From positions 1,710,884 through 1,774,883 of the forward strand of contig NC_061068.1 in the NCBI RefSeq assembly GCF_021917145.1: a DNA stretch of 64,000 nucleotides. The letters run 5' to 3'. The notes under the pieces were generated by a model, which saw only the letters and a program-made list of their open reading frames with translations, was not told where the DNA came from and did not search any database. The first letter of the stretch is position 1; every line of letters begins with the position of its first letter. Origin of the DNA: Hypomesus transpacificus (lineage: Eukaryota > Chordata > Actinopteri > Osmeriformes > Osmeridae). Below are positions 1 to 11,700 of this stretch, piece by piece. The translations under genes were made by a program, and so were the position numbers.

Positions 1-227
1 GTCTGACTGGGGGGATGTTCCACCCTCCAGAGTGCTGTGTAGCAGCAGAGCCTACTGGGAGAATGATGATGATGATGATGATGATGGCTACTGTGCTGTC
101 CTGGGCTGCATGTGGCTAAATGAGAACCTACTCTCTCAGACTGTCCCAGATGTACGACCTGCCTGTAACACAATCCCGCTCTTCTCTTCACTTAAGACAC
201 TGTGTATACTGTACGTGTGTGTGTCTT

Positions 228-258
<31 letters not shown>

Positions 259-285
259 TGTTCTATGCTCTCCTTCTCTGAGCAG
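1..285 (+). other. ppfia4 intron sequence upstream of the first visible exon
   Basis: No exon could be recognised here. The stretch contains a short GAT trinucleotide run at about 63-86 and a (TG)n run at about 216-258 that leads into the acceptor before the exon at 286. The preceding SAM-domain exons of the gene are expected to lie outside the window. Confidence 0.6.
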
Positions 286-3200
286 TCCTCCGGAAACGTG
301 TGGCTGACTCATGAAGAGATGGAGAACCTGGCTTCCTCCACTAAAGCGGTCAGTGCCATCTGGGTACTCCCTTCACCTCCCTCACACACACACACACACA
401 CTCTCACACACCCTGTCCCTGCCGCGCCACACATATGCCCACTTCCGCACCCCCCCTGCCACCAACTATCACTTCTGCATGCCAACAACCTTCCCTGCCT
501 CTGTGTTGGTGAAACCATGTCCTTGGTGTGTGTGTGTTGTGTTGTGTTTGTGTGTGTGTGTGTCTGGCTGTCTGTGTGTATGTGTGTGTCTGGCTGTCTG
601 TCTGTGTGTGCGTATGTGTCTGGCTGTCTGGTTATGTATGTGTGTCAACATGGTCTGTAATGCCATCATGATTGTGTAAGTGTATACTTGTCTTCTCAAT
701 GCTACAGTATTCTAGTCCAGTCATAGGTTTCCAGTTTCTCCTAATGTAATTCTTCAGTTTAGTTGGTACTGGGCAAAAACAATGAGTGTGTGTGTGTGTA
801 TGCACGAGTGTGCGTACGCATGTGTGTGTGTCTGTGTGTGTCATGCGTCTCTAACCCTCTACACTGTTTGTGCCATGCTGGGCGTCCCTCAGGAGAATGA
901 GGAGGGCAGCTGGGCTCAGGTAAGAGAGCTCCTCCCCTAACACCGGCCTGCTGTCGCCATAACAACACACACCTGTCAGAAGGAGTCCAGTCCACACCGA
1001 TACACTGAGATAGGAAACACACAAACACACACACACACACTCTCTTTCACCTATCGCTCACACACACACTCTCTCACACACACTCTCTCACGCACACACA
1101 CACGCAGACACACACGTACACGCGCACTAACCATGTGTCTCTCCCTGTAGACCCTGGCGTATGGGGATATGAACCATGAGTGGATCGGTAATGAGTGGCT
1201 GCCCAGCCTGGGCCTGCCGCAGTACCGCTCCTACTTCATGGAGTGTCTGGTGGACGCTCGCATGCTGGACCACCTCACCAAGAAGGACCTGAGGACCCAC
1301 CTCAAGATGGTGGACAGTTTCCACAGGTCTGTCACCATGGCAACTAACCCCCACCGATTTGTTTGGCTTTTTTTTCTTCTTGTTTTTCTGTGTTTACTGT
1401 GTTTGCGTTACAGATTATTGTTGGACACGGAATAAACTTGTGTGTACGTGTGTGTGTGTGTGTGTGTGTGCGTGCATGTGTCGAAAATAGGGCCAGTCTG
1501 CAATATGGGATTATGTGCTTGAAGAGACTCAATTATGACAGGAAAGACCTGGAGCGCAGGAGAGAGGACAGCCAGCACGACATGAAAGGTACACTTACAA
1601 CACACACACACACAGACACACACACACAGACCACACACAGCCATGGACACACACGCAGACACATTCACAAACACGTACATGGTTTAGACACATGATATCT
1701 AGACCACACAGGCAGGCATGGAAACACACACACACACAGAAACACTCAAGTACACAGTGCCATCTGGTGGAGTTGAGGAGTACTGCTTCAGTAGATCAGT
1801 GTAACAGCTGAGCCTGGTACTTTCCAAGGCCAGTTTGGCTCCCAACCTTGATAGAGAAACACACCCACACACCCACACACACATGCACAAACACACACAA
1901 ACACTCCCACACACACCCACACACACTCAAACACACTGAGACACACATACATACACAGCCAAAGCCTTGCGACCTTACGACCTTGAGTTCTGTACATGAA
2001 CTTGACTCAGCTGTTGTGTCTCATCAGAACCTTCCCCCCTCTCTCTCTTACACAAACACACACAATTTCTCACTCTCTCACACACACCACACACTCACCG
2101 CCTGTTCCAATTGAGAAAGCTAGTTGGCAGCTGTGGTTTGACAGAACAAAGAGGAGTATGCCTACGAATTTACACTACACTCATATAAGCATTATCGGTC
2201 AATATCTCGCTTTTTATCTCTCTCCCTCCTTTGCCCTCCCTCCCTCTCCCTCCCTTACCCTCACCCCCTCTCTCTCTCTCCTTTATGGCACCGTGTGTAG
2301 ATGCGCTGGTGTGGACGAACGAGCAGGTGATCCACTGGGCTCAGTCCATCGGTCTGAGGGAGTACAGCAGCAACCTGCTGGAGAGTGGGATCCACGGAGC
2401 TCTCATCTCTCTGGACGAGACTTTCGACTACAGCAGCCTAGCTCTCATACTGCAGATCCCCATGCAGAACACACAGGTACACACACACACGTCACAGGTC
2501 ACAGGTATAGACTCACACTCACACACAGAACATACAGGTTTACACTCACACACACAAAACACAGATATCAACACAGAAACACACCCTGCACACACACCTA
2601 CAAACAAGGTACCAAATGTTTTGGGGGGAATCTTGTTTTTCAGGCGCGCCAGGTTCTGGAGCGAGAGTTCAACAACGTCCTGGCTCTGGGTACTGACCGT
2701 CAGCTGGAGGAGGTGAGACAGGGCCTTGCACACTCAACATTAGGGCCTTGTACACTCAACATCAGGGCCTTGCACACTCAACATCAGGGCCTTGCACACT
2801 CAACATCAAGGCCTTGCACACTCAACATCAGGGCCTTGCACACTCAACATCAAGGCCTTGCACACTCAACATCAGGGCCCTGCACACTCAACATCAAGGC
2901 CTTGCACACTCAACATCAAGGCCTTGCACACTCAACATCAGGGCCTTGCACACTCAACATCAGGGCCTTGCACACTCAACATCAGGGCCTTGCACACTCA
3001 ACACCAGGGCCTTGCACACTCAACATCAGGGCTTTGCACACTCAACATCAGGGCCTTGCACACTCAACTTCAGGGCCAATGTGCTACAGCTACAGTGTCA
3101 ATATGCTGGAGGCCTACATTGAACACTGTCTCTCTCTGCAGAGTGGGGATGATAAGACTTTCCGCCGTTCTCCGTCATGGCGAAAGCGTTTCCGTGCGCG

Positions 3201-3573
3201 GGAGGGAGGGGCTGGCCTCGGGATGATGGCGGGATCCATGGAAACGCTCCCCGCAGGGTTCCGCATGCCCTCCATGTCCGTCCCTCCGTCCATGTCTCTG
3301 GTGCCCAAGAAACAGCTGCAGCCTGAAGGTGTGTTCGTGGATGTCTGTGAAGGAGACAGTACTGGGCCTTACAACAATAACCAGCTAACCAATGGCTTTG
3401 CATGTGTGTGCCTTGTGTCTAACTCTGCTTGTGTAGCACTCTCTGCTTGGCCTGACTAACTGCATGCCTTTGTCCTCTGCCCTGCTCCACTCCTTTCTGC
3501 CTTGCCTTGTCTAGCTCCTCCCCCGGCGCCACAGAGACTGGACCCCTCAGCGGTGCGGACCTACTCATGCTAA
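286..3573 (+). CDS. ppfia4: Liprin-alpha-4 (PTPRF-interacting protein alpha 4), C-terminal part; gene continues upstream of the window
   Basis: Liprin-alpha proteins are presynaptic and cell-adhesion scaffolds that bind LAR-type receptor phosphatases through C-terminal SAM domains. Coding exons seen: 286-348, 893-919, 1151-1326, 1491-1588, 2301-2476, 2644-2712, 3142-3328 and 3515-3573, all with GT/AG borders and matching phases. The 1151 and 1491 exons give the second SAM domain ([40 protein letters not shown]). The 2301 and 2644 exons give the third ([25 protein letters not shown]). The tail ends in VRTYSC, the conserved PDZ-binding C terminus of the family. KKQLQPE before the tail and adjacency to myog favour the alpha-4 paralogue, since PPFIA4 and MYOG are neighbours in human. 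The 5' exons (coiled coil, first SAM) lie outside the window. Paralogue choice is less certain than the family. Confidence 0.93.
2721..3072 (+). repeat. 22-bp minisatellite, 16 copies, in the penultimate-but-one ppfia4 intron
   Basis: Sixteen head-to-tail copies of a 22-bp unit (gggccttgcacactcaacat plus two bases) fill most of the intron at 2713-3141. Copies differ by a few substitutions (cag/caag, acat/acac). The array starts 9 bp after the donor. Neither the unit nor its variants contain a stop codon in any plus-strand frame, so all three frames are open across it. Confidence 0.97.
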
Positions 3574-5880
3574 TTACACTCCACTCCGCTTACTAACAGG
3601 AACACTGATGCTAACAGGTGAGCTTACCTCTCACCAACACTACCTAGCACCTAAGCAGCTAAGCTAACAGGTGAGCTATCTACACTTCAGTGCTAACTTA
3701 CAGCTAGGCTTAAGCCTGCATCTGAGCTAGCTCTCCTCCAGGAGTAACTGGGGATAAACAGGTGAGCCCTGCAAGCAGCATGAATGTTTGTTGGGTTTCT
3801 AGCATTGCTTCAATGTGTTCCTGTCTCTTTTTCCCTCTCTCTCTCTTCCACCCAGTGCATTCTCACTACCTGTACGGACACATGCTTGCGGCCTTTCGAG
3901 AGTGACATGCCAAATCTGGAGAGAGACCTGGTCGTCAGGGGGCTCATCAAATCTCTCCCCCCCCCCCCTGTACCCAGCCTCACCTCTCACCTCTCCCCCC
4001 CCCTCACCTCACACCTGCCCTGGACACGTGCAATACAATTTAGAGGTGAACTGAACTCCCACCTTGGAACTCTTGAGCGTGCTCATTGGCTGCGCTCGCT
4101 GCTGTAGAGGAGACTCCTCCCAGTCTCTCCCAGTAACCCCAGTGCTCCCGGTAGCCTTGTTGTTGTGGTGTAGTGCTTCTGCTCCTACTCCTGACCCCTG
4201 ACCCCTGGTCCATTCTGTGGGTTCTAGTCTTCATCCTTCTCATCAGCCTCATCTGTGGATTTGACTCTTAACTTGTCTAACTCCAAGGTCCAACTCCAGA
4301 TTGCAACCGTCACGCTGTCCCCTGGACCTAGAGAAGGTCAGAGTGGAGAGGACATCGGTAGGTCTAGATGTCTGAGGGTGATAGGTGTTGATTTGGATTC
4401 GGATTGAACCTATTGGGTGTGTCAATGAAAAATCACAATACACGTTGCCCCCTATCGGTTATGCAAGGTACTACTCATTATCGTCTGTACATAAAATGGA
4501 TGACTTATGTTTTTTATAGAAATGTATATAAATATATATATTGGAATTATATATGGAGAATATTATACTATCATTGCTGTATGAAAACCAATGCCCTGTA
4601 TTCGGTAGTGACTGTTCTCTTCCTGTGTTGGACCTCTGTGTGTCTTATATGCTGTCAGTGTGTGAACTGTTAGTGGGAGGAACTCACTAAGTAGGGGTGT
4701 GTTGGTGTGTGAATACTAAAAGGACTCTCTACAGGTTTAAGGGTCCAATTCTATACTGTTCAGTTCCCTTTTCCTGCCCCCTCTCCCATGTCCTTACCTC
4801 CATCCTTGTTTAGCACTATGTAGCTCCTCCCTCTCCCCTTCAGCTTCCCCCCCCCCCCCCCCCCCCCCCCTGCCTCTAGGTTGACATGATGTAGCTAACA
4901 TGATTAGAGTAGAGCGTTTGTAGACTTGAGCGAGCCAGAGAGCCAGCATATGGGCCGTTTGTGAATGAAAGCTCCAGTCTCTTATATCTGGGACTGGAGG
5001 CACTCTGCGTCGCCCCAGACTACCAGGAGTGTGTGTCTGGGGGTCTCTGTTTAGATGAGTTGTGAGAGTGTCCACTGTAGCTGTTTCTGGGTGATTCCGT
5101 ATTTCTTTTCTAATCAAACTGTAAATTGCTGCTTGGCACCAGCCAATGAAATCGACACAAAACTGGTCACCTGACACAGACATCACATCATATTTGGGTG
5201 CATCCTGCCCCCACCCTCTTCCTGTCTAGTTGCCATGGGGATGTGACAGTGGCCAGTACTGTTCTCTGACTGTCGGGATGCTGTGTGTGACCTGCTCCTG
5301 CTGTCCAATGAGAGTATGGTATCAGTGAACCAGTGAATTGTTGGGTGGGTGTATTATCGTTTCGATTTGACATACAATGTTCTAAAGGTGTCATGTGCTA
5401 CTGTGGCAGCTATGAGTACTGTATGTGTATTTATTCCAGGTGTGAAATGATGCTGACAAATCAAGACTTTATTATTTGGCTATTTAAATGAAGTGTATTG
5501 TATTTATGACACTATATAGACATAAGTAAATCTGTTTTTTTTAAGATAAAAGTTGAATGATGTGTGTTTATTTCATGTTTGGGTGATGTTGGTGCATGTG
5601 TGAAGGACATTCATTGGCAAGATATTGAAAATGGTCTTTAATGCAAGGACTGATCAGAATATCACTTCTTGCAAAATCTACAAATACACAACAATCTTCG
5701 TTATAAAAGTCAAAAATAAGTTAGCAAAAAATAGAAAATAAAATAGCAAAACCACTCTGTAGAAAAACGGAAAGTATTTACATCACTAGCATTAATAACC
5801 AGTTTAAATTAAGCAGATCTTGGTCAAAACTGCCATGGTACTTGATTGGCCCCACAAATAAACTCATGTTTTTAAGCATA
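3574..5880 (+). other. Probable ppfia4 3' UTR and convergent intergenic region
   Basis: No further plus-strand coding exon is seen after the TAA at 3571-3573. The region holds short CT-rich stretches, a run of about 20 C near 4850-4870, and AT-rich DNA from about 5400. The clearest plus-strand AATAAA is at 5857-5862. If used, the ppfia4 transcript would run about 2.3 kb past the stop and overlap the 3' end of the convergent myog gene. No canonical signal was seen closer to the stop. Confidence 0.4.
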
Positions 5881-6454
5881 AAACACACACAAACAGAATG
5901 CGAGATAGATCAGGGATCTAGGTTTCGAAAGATTGGATTTCTTTAAGTTAGGACAGAAAAACTAGGCTTTCTCTCCACCTCCACCTCAGAATGACTCCAG
6001 GCAGAAGCCTAAGGGAGATCCCCACTGGAAGGAGATCTTTGGTGAAAGTCATGCAGGAGTCAGTGGGTTCTCATGGTAGAGTCTGGTCCTGGAGCTCTGG
6101 AGGAGGTGTGGACCACAGGGTTCAAGAGGAAGGAGAGGAGGACAGGAGGAGAGGAGGAGAGGAGGAAAGGGGAACCTCAGAAGGGAACAAGATCTCAGGG
6201 TGGAGAAGAAGAAGAGGAGGTCTGAGGTTGGTTCTATAAGTTTTGGTTCCCAGATGATCACTACAGATCATAAAACACAAGGTCTATTTTTCAGATTGGT
6301 GTCACCTTATTCTATGGTAGGATTCACATGAATGGTGACTTGATAATAATTGATAATAATCAAAAAATGTCAATACTTGAATGGCCTTGTCTAGAACTCA
6401 GCCCTGGTGTGTTAGCCTCTGTGTGTCTGACTGTGGCGCTCCCGGCTGGGGGCT
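5567..6454 (-). other. Probable myog 3' UTR with minus-strand poly(A) signal
   Basis: This sequence follows the myog stop codon on the minus strand. It holds a purine-rich patch near 6080-6220 and AT-rich DNA lower down. A minus-strand AATAAA (plus tttatt at 5567-5572) is a plausible poly(A) signal, giving a 3' UTR of about 0.9 kb. Another copy of the motif lies near 5469. Which is used cannot be told from sequence. Confidence 0.4.
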
Positions 6455-8372
6455 TTACTTGGGAATGTCCACCGGTACTGGGTACACCACAGGGCCCTCA
6501 GCGGCGGTGATGCTGTCCACGATGGAGGTCAGGGAGCGCAGGTTGGTCTGGTCTGGAGAGTCGGCGCTCAGAAAGTCTGGGGAGGAAGAGGGGCCAGGTG
6601 AGCACCCAGCAAGGTAGGTGTGATGTGTGTGTGTGTGTGGGACCACGCACCCTCGTTGCTGTAGTTGTGCGTACACTGGTCCGAGGCGCTGCTCCACTCT
6701 GGGCTGCTACAGCAGGTGCTGCCTGATCTCTGCTCGCTTGACGACGACACCTGTTGCCATGGAGACGCAGACAGAAGGCGCTGTCAGTCACTCTGTGTTA
6801 TGACACATCATGCCCCACCCTACACAGACACACCACAAACAGTAAGCGGCTCACTGCGACGCACAACTCTCACACACACACGCACAAAGCTTGGACTAAA
6901 CATATACACCATATCTTTGTGGTGAAGCTAACCTACACCAGTCCTTAGAATGCATGTTGTGTGGTCAGTTCCATAGGAACACAAAGTCAATAAGAGAACG
7001 TTATTTGATATCTTAAAGATCAAATCTGTAACTTTAAAACAGACAAAATATGTAAGTCATGCTGGACATTACAGTATATCCTCCATCAATGACTTTAAAT
7101 AGTCAAAACTGTTTTTTATGAAATCATACATTTCTAAATACAAGATCATTCTAGAGATTCCAATTTGATTGTATCTTACCATGTTTGTAGCTTAGACACA
7201 TGTGTGATCAGTTTTTTTGATGAATGAAGATATTTACTACTGCACATCCGGATTCATATAGCAGTTATTACCCTACTCTTTCAATATCTGAAGATTGGAC
7301 TTACTACTACCATAGACTACAGATGTTTTTACGAAACCTAAAAATATATATAAAAAAAGCTTTTGACTAAATATATTTTATTGGTTTTGCTTTTAACTAT
7401 TTATTGACCTTGATCTTTTTTAATTGCAATGATTAACTTTGATTTTTTAAATTATTAAATGCTCTGTAGAACTTTGAGATTGCTTTAATGTAAAGTGCAG
7501 TACAAATACAATTTATTGTTATTATTACTACTACACCCAGTGCTAACATTGACATTGGTAACCTCTCTTAACTACGAACACACACAGACACACACATGGC
7601 ACAGACATTAAAAAGGAAGCATTATAAGATATCCTTACATCTATCTGCCACAAACCACACACGTCCTTCTAACTGTCTGTAGGAGTCTTTAGAATTTTTC
7701 GTCCTTTTTCATCTTCTCCGTCCCTTTTTCTCAATTACTCTGACTCCATCATTCTTTCACCTGGCGCTGTTATCATCTCTCTCCTCTTTCTCCTCTCTCT
7801 CCCCCTCATTCTCCCTCCCTCTCCCCCGTCCTACTCACTCTGGGCTGGGCTCCCGCTGGGCGGTAATGGACGCCCTGCTGTCCGCTCTCGCTGTCCTGCT
7901 GGTTGAGCGAGGACACCAGCGCCTGCAGCCTCTCGATGTACTGAATGGCGCTGCGCAGGATCTCCACCTTGGGCAGCCGCTGGTTGGGGTTCATGAGCGT
8001 GCTCCTCTTCAGGGCCTCAAAGGCCTCGTTCACCTTCTTCAGGCGCCGCTTCTCCCTGAGCGTGGCCGCTTTCCGACGGTCCATGGTCACCGTCTTGCGC
8101 TTGCAAAGCTTGCAGGCCCAGGGAAGACACTGCCCCGGGCAGTGGGGTTCTGAGTTGGGGGAGAGGCTGGAGGGAGAGGCCTTGTCCTCCATACCCCCGG
8201 CCCCTACCCCGACGCCTCCAGACAAACCCCCACACAGCCCCATCATGGAGCCCCTCTCCTGGTAGCCCCCCTGGTCGTACCCCCCAGGCAGACGGGAGGG
8301 GAAGTAGCTGTCCCCCCCCTCGTAGAAGCGCTGGTCAGGAAAGAAGTAAGGGTTGGTCTCAAACAGCTCCAT
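6455..8372 (-). CDS. myog: Myogenin, myogenic bHLH transcription factor
   Basis: Nuclear factor that drives terminal skeletal-muscle differentiation by binding E-boxes as a heterodimer with E proteins. Three coding exons: 8372-7839, 6750-6651 and 6576-6455, summing to 756 nt (251 aa plus stop), the usual length for fish myogenin. The start was chosen at [11 protein letters not shown] because that is the conserved N terminus; an in-frame ATG 5 codons upstream is not favoured. The Cys/His-rich segment with tryptophan motif ([14 protein letters not shown]) is at residues 82-95. The basic region and helix-loop-helix span about 98-152 ([36 protein letters not shown]). The C-terminal TSIVDSITA box lies in exon 3. 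The basic-region alanine-threonine pair of myogenic factors is present. Nothing looks broken. Confidence 0.98.
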
Positions 8373-8538
8373 GATGGACTCGGACACTGAAGTGTGAGTT
8401 AGGGGACTCCGGCTTCCCCTACGCTGGGTGTTCTAGGAGGAGGTAGGTCCTACGCTTGGAAATGGTGTGTGAAGGAGAGTGTGTGTGCCTCTCCCCGTCC
8501 TGGCCTAAGTCTGAGCAGAGAGGGAGATGTGTAGGGAA

Positions 8539-8635
8539 CAACTGTTGTGTGGAGCAACTGTAGGCTGGCATTTAAACCCCTCTGCCTGCTGCAGGATCAC
8601 AGGGTTAAATTTAGCACGAGCCCCTAGAAACCTGA
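8539..8635 (-). promoter_or_regulatory. myog proximal promoter: MEF3, MEF2, TATA-like and E-box motifs
   Basis: Reading toward myog on the minus strand there is TCAGGTTTC (8635-8627), identical to the MEF3/Six consensus. Next come CTAAATTTAA (8614-8605), a match to the MEF2 consensus YTAWWWWTAR, then a TATA-like GTTTAAAT near 8577-8570. Two E-boxes of type CAGTTG lie at 8560-8555 and 8544-8539. Order and spacing resemble the mammalian myogenin promoter, which would place the start site near 8540 and give a leader of about 165 nt. The motifs are seen directly; their use is inferred. Confidence 0.75.
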
Positions 8636-8710
8636 CACGAAGTTTAGCTGTTGCTGCACATCTACACTTCACATCTCTGTTGGACCCAGCTCTCCAGGGC
8701 TTTAGACGCG

Positions 8711-8790
8711 TGTGTGTGTATGTACATGTGTGTGTGTGTGTGTGTATGTATGTGTGTGTGTATATGTGAGCGTGTGTGTTTGTGCGCGTG
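8711..8790. repeat. (TG)n microsatellite upstream of myog
   Basis: An imperfect TG/TATG dinucleotide tract. It is one of many such tracts in the window and lies about 80 bp beyond the MEF3 motif. Confidence 0.9.
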
Positions 8791-8799
8791 TATGGGGCT

Positions 8800-11700
8800 C
8801 ATGGTCTGTCATTGGTAGAGGCTGGAACATGATCTAGTTGCCGTAGAAATGGGTCTGATTCCCTCAGATCTGAGTGGACGATCAAAGATGAGGGCCTTAA
8901 TGAGCTGATCCCAGACTACCGTCCTGCTCTGGGACACGCGCATCACGTCCTCTGCCAGTCTGGACACAGCTGTTACCACTACTCTGGAGCTATGACACGA
9001 GAAGTCCTACCACAAGAGTGTCGTTTGGTGTGGTTTATGATTAAAAAAATTGGTTTTCAATCTGAAATCTATAGTTTGCATGTGCTTTTACATGAAAACA
9101 ACATTAAATGTAGAATTGAATTGAGGTGGATCATGAAAAGCAGGTCAAGATGTTTGTCCATGACTAGAATGGAGTCACAGAAATAGCAGAAACTAGTCCG
9201 ACTCAGGCAGGACTGGACTGGTCTGCTTGTACAGTGATACAGCTGTACAGTCTGGAGTTGACATTGCCTGGTATTTGTCTCACTGAAGAGACTAACATCC
9301 GGTGGGATGGCCTTGGTTGTCCTGACCCTGGGCAGTGCTCGTGTTAGCCTAGCCACCAGGCGCTAATCCCCTCAGGACATGTCTCACATCATAGCTCACA
9401 GGCTAATTCAGACAGGCTTCCGCTCAGACGGCAAAACAACCACACAGGCTTACTCAGGGGTCCTAACATCCCAGGACAGGACATGGCATCAACAAGACAC
9501 GGCGTAGCTTTATAGGACAAGGTTTGATGTGTCAGGTCTTGGGAAAGGCTGGTCTGGGCAGGTTTTGATACTGGTTAAACTTAGTGGAGGGTCGAGTGAA
9601 TGGAATCACTCTAAGAGCAGGCCTGGGTAAAGGGTCGAGGTAGAGATAGAGGGTAAAGGTAGTAGAGAGGTAGAGGGTAGTAAATAGTAAATAGTAGGTA
9701 GTACATAGAACGTGGATGGGAGAGAGTAGAGAGTAGAGGGTAGTAGAGAGAGGGAAGTAGATAGAGGGTAGAGAGTAGAGGGCAGTATAGAAAGGGCAGA
9801 AGATAGAGGGTAGACAGTGGAAGACAGTGGAAGACAGTGGAAGACAGTGGATAACAGGTAGTAAATAGAAGGTGAAGGTAAAGGGTAGAGATTAGAAGTT
9901 TGGGACAGGTCTGGACAGGGCTTGGTGGTGTCATGGCTGAGCGTGGTGCAGGGTGGTAAGGGGGGGGGGGGGCTGTCAGGTTAGTCTGTGATGGATGGTC
10001 ACTGATGGTGGATGGAGTACAAAGAGGCCTGTGTGGGACTTGGGCGCAAGGGGAGGAGGAGGGGGGAGGTCCAACAGTTTGTTAGAGTCACTCATAACCC
10101 CTAGTCATCCTAACCTCATTGTCAGCAGAACTAGAGCACCAAGCTGGAGTGTGTGTGTGTGTGTGTGTGTTGCAGGGTAGTGTCCGAAGTGTCATTCTGG
10201 TTGAGAGTAAAATCCCCTTTCAGCATTTGGAAGTGAACAGTTGTGGTAGCGCCCAGCAGGGGGGCCACAGTGTTTACTTGTGAAGCCCAGTTGTTGTATA
10301 CGGCGTTCTGCTCTGTGTCCTGTCCCTTCAGGTTGGGTCTCAGGGCCACAGACTGAACACAACATTTTAGAGTGAAAAAGTGAATGATCTGAAATGTGTA
10401 CAGGTATCTGTACTTGCCTAGATTTGCTGTCCAAGTACATTTTATTGCCTTATATCATCCAAACCTATTTCTCTATTCATCCAATCCAAACCTTGTACCA
10501 ATGTACTTCAACACCTCAACATACATCAATAAATCAACAAGTGTGTGTGTGTGTGTGTGTGTGTGTATACTGTATGTGGAAGTGTGTGACCAAGGGAGTT
10601 GCCCTGTCATTGCCAACAGTATGCCACTCTTCCTCAATGACAAGCAGCAGCACATTGCAGGACAGCTGGGGGGGGGGGGTGACTTTTATGGACTGCCCAT
10701 TACTATTCCTGAAGGTTCCTTCTCTAGTAACCAAGCACTTAGTTTATTCTTTCTATTACGAGTTTGGAAAGGCTGGATCCCTTCCTTGAGATCCCATCTA
10801 CTGCATGAGATACACGCAGAAGTGTGTGTGTGTGTGTGTGTGTGTCAGTGCGGAGGAGGGCGGAGGAGTATTAAGGGATAAGGTGGTGTTCTGTTTTCTT
10901 ACAGAAATGCTCCTGTGTTACTGCATTAGTTCAGGAATGTGCTGCTTTGGCGGTCTGCCTCTCAACTCTCAGAAACAACATTATGAGCTGCCTCAGGAGA
11001 GGTCAGGGTCACCATAGTGACAGTCACAGATGTCTGTCACCATCGTTTCAGAGACTAGCGGTCCCTTTTGGCCAGTCTTTGTCTGTCCCTTCGCTTTGAC
11101 TGCTCAGCATCAACACCTTGTCCTTTAACACGATTGACTGTTGTTTTGAAGCAAACAAACTACTCATATTCCCAAACCAAAAGCCTCCTCTCACACTCTG
11201 ATAATGGCTGGCAGTGATGATGGGGAACTGCACTGTCGATTCAGTTCAACATTCGTCTGGTTATGTTGAATCTGATGTCTCAAACGGCACCCTTTTACTA
11301 CTTGTTCAATTGAAACATTGAAAATGAATAAACAAGCAAAGAAGATGTGACGGCCTCTCCCTGATCATGGTTGTGTAGTGTACACACAGCAGGAGCCACA
11401 GAGTCACTTTGTGGAGCGATGTCCCAAGGTGGCCGGGCCCCTCAACAGCCTGTCATAGTCATTAGAATACTCCCATTCATCCCTTTATACAAAGACGTTT
11501 CCCCACCTGTGTTTTCACAGCACTCTGGAGGCCCAGGAAAAGCCTTCTAAGTCGGGGGGAAACAGTAGTTGTGCGGGCCCAGCCACGCTGCTCCTCACTG
11601 GGGCTTTTATCGGGGTGTAATCCCCTACAACAAACAGAATGGACGGCATGCGCATACGCAGCTGTCACAGATTTAGTGCAAGTGGTGTCACGTTCAATCA

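Noticed and set aside
202-844. Several overlapping open frames rich in Cys-Val or Thr-His
   Set aside because: They translate TG/CA dinucleotide repeats in ppfia4 introns on both strands and have no coding character.
2748-3226. Repeat proteins with HTQHQGLA-type units
   Set aside because: They come from the 22-bp minisatellite, open in all frames; only the flanking exons are conserved liprin sequence. The retention possibility is reported as a finding instead.
8372-8387. Upstream in-frame ATG giving five extra residues on myogenin
   Set aside because: The family start [11 protein letters not shown] is strongly conserved, so the downstream ATG at 8372 is preferred.
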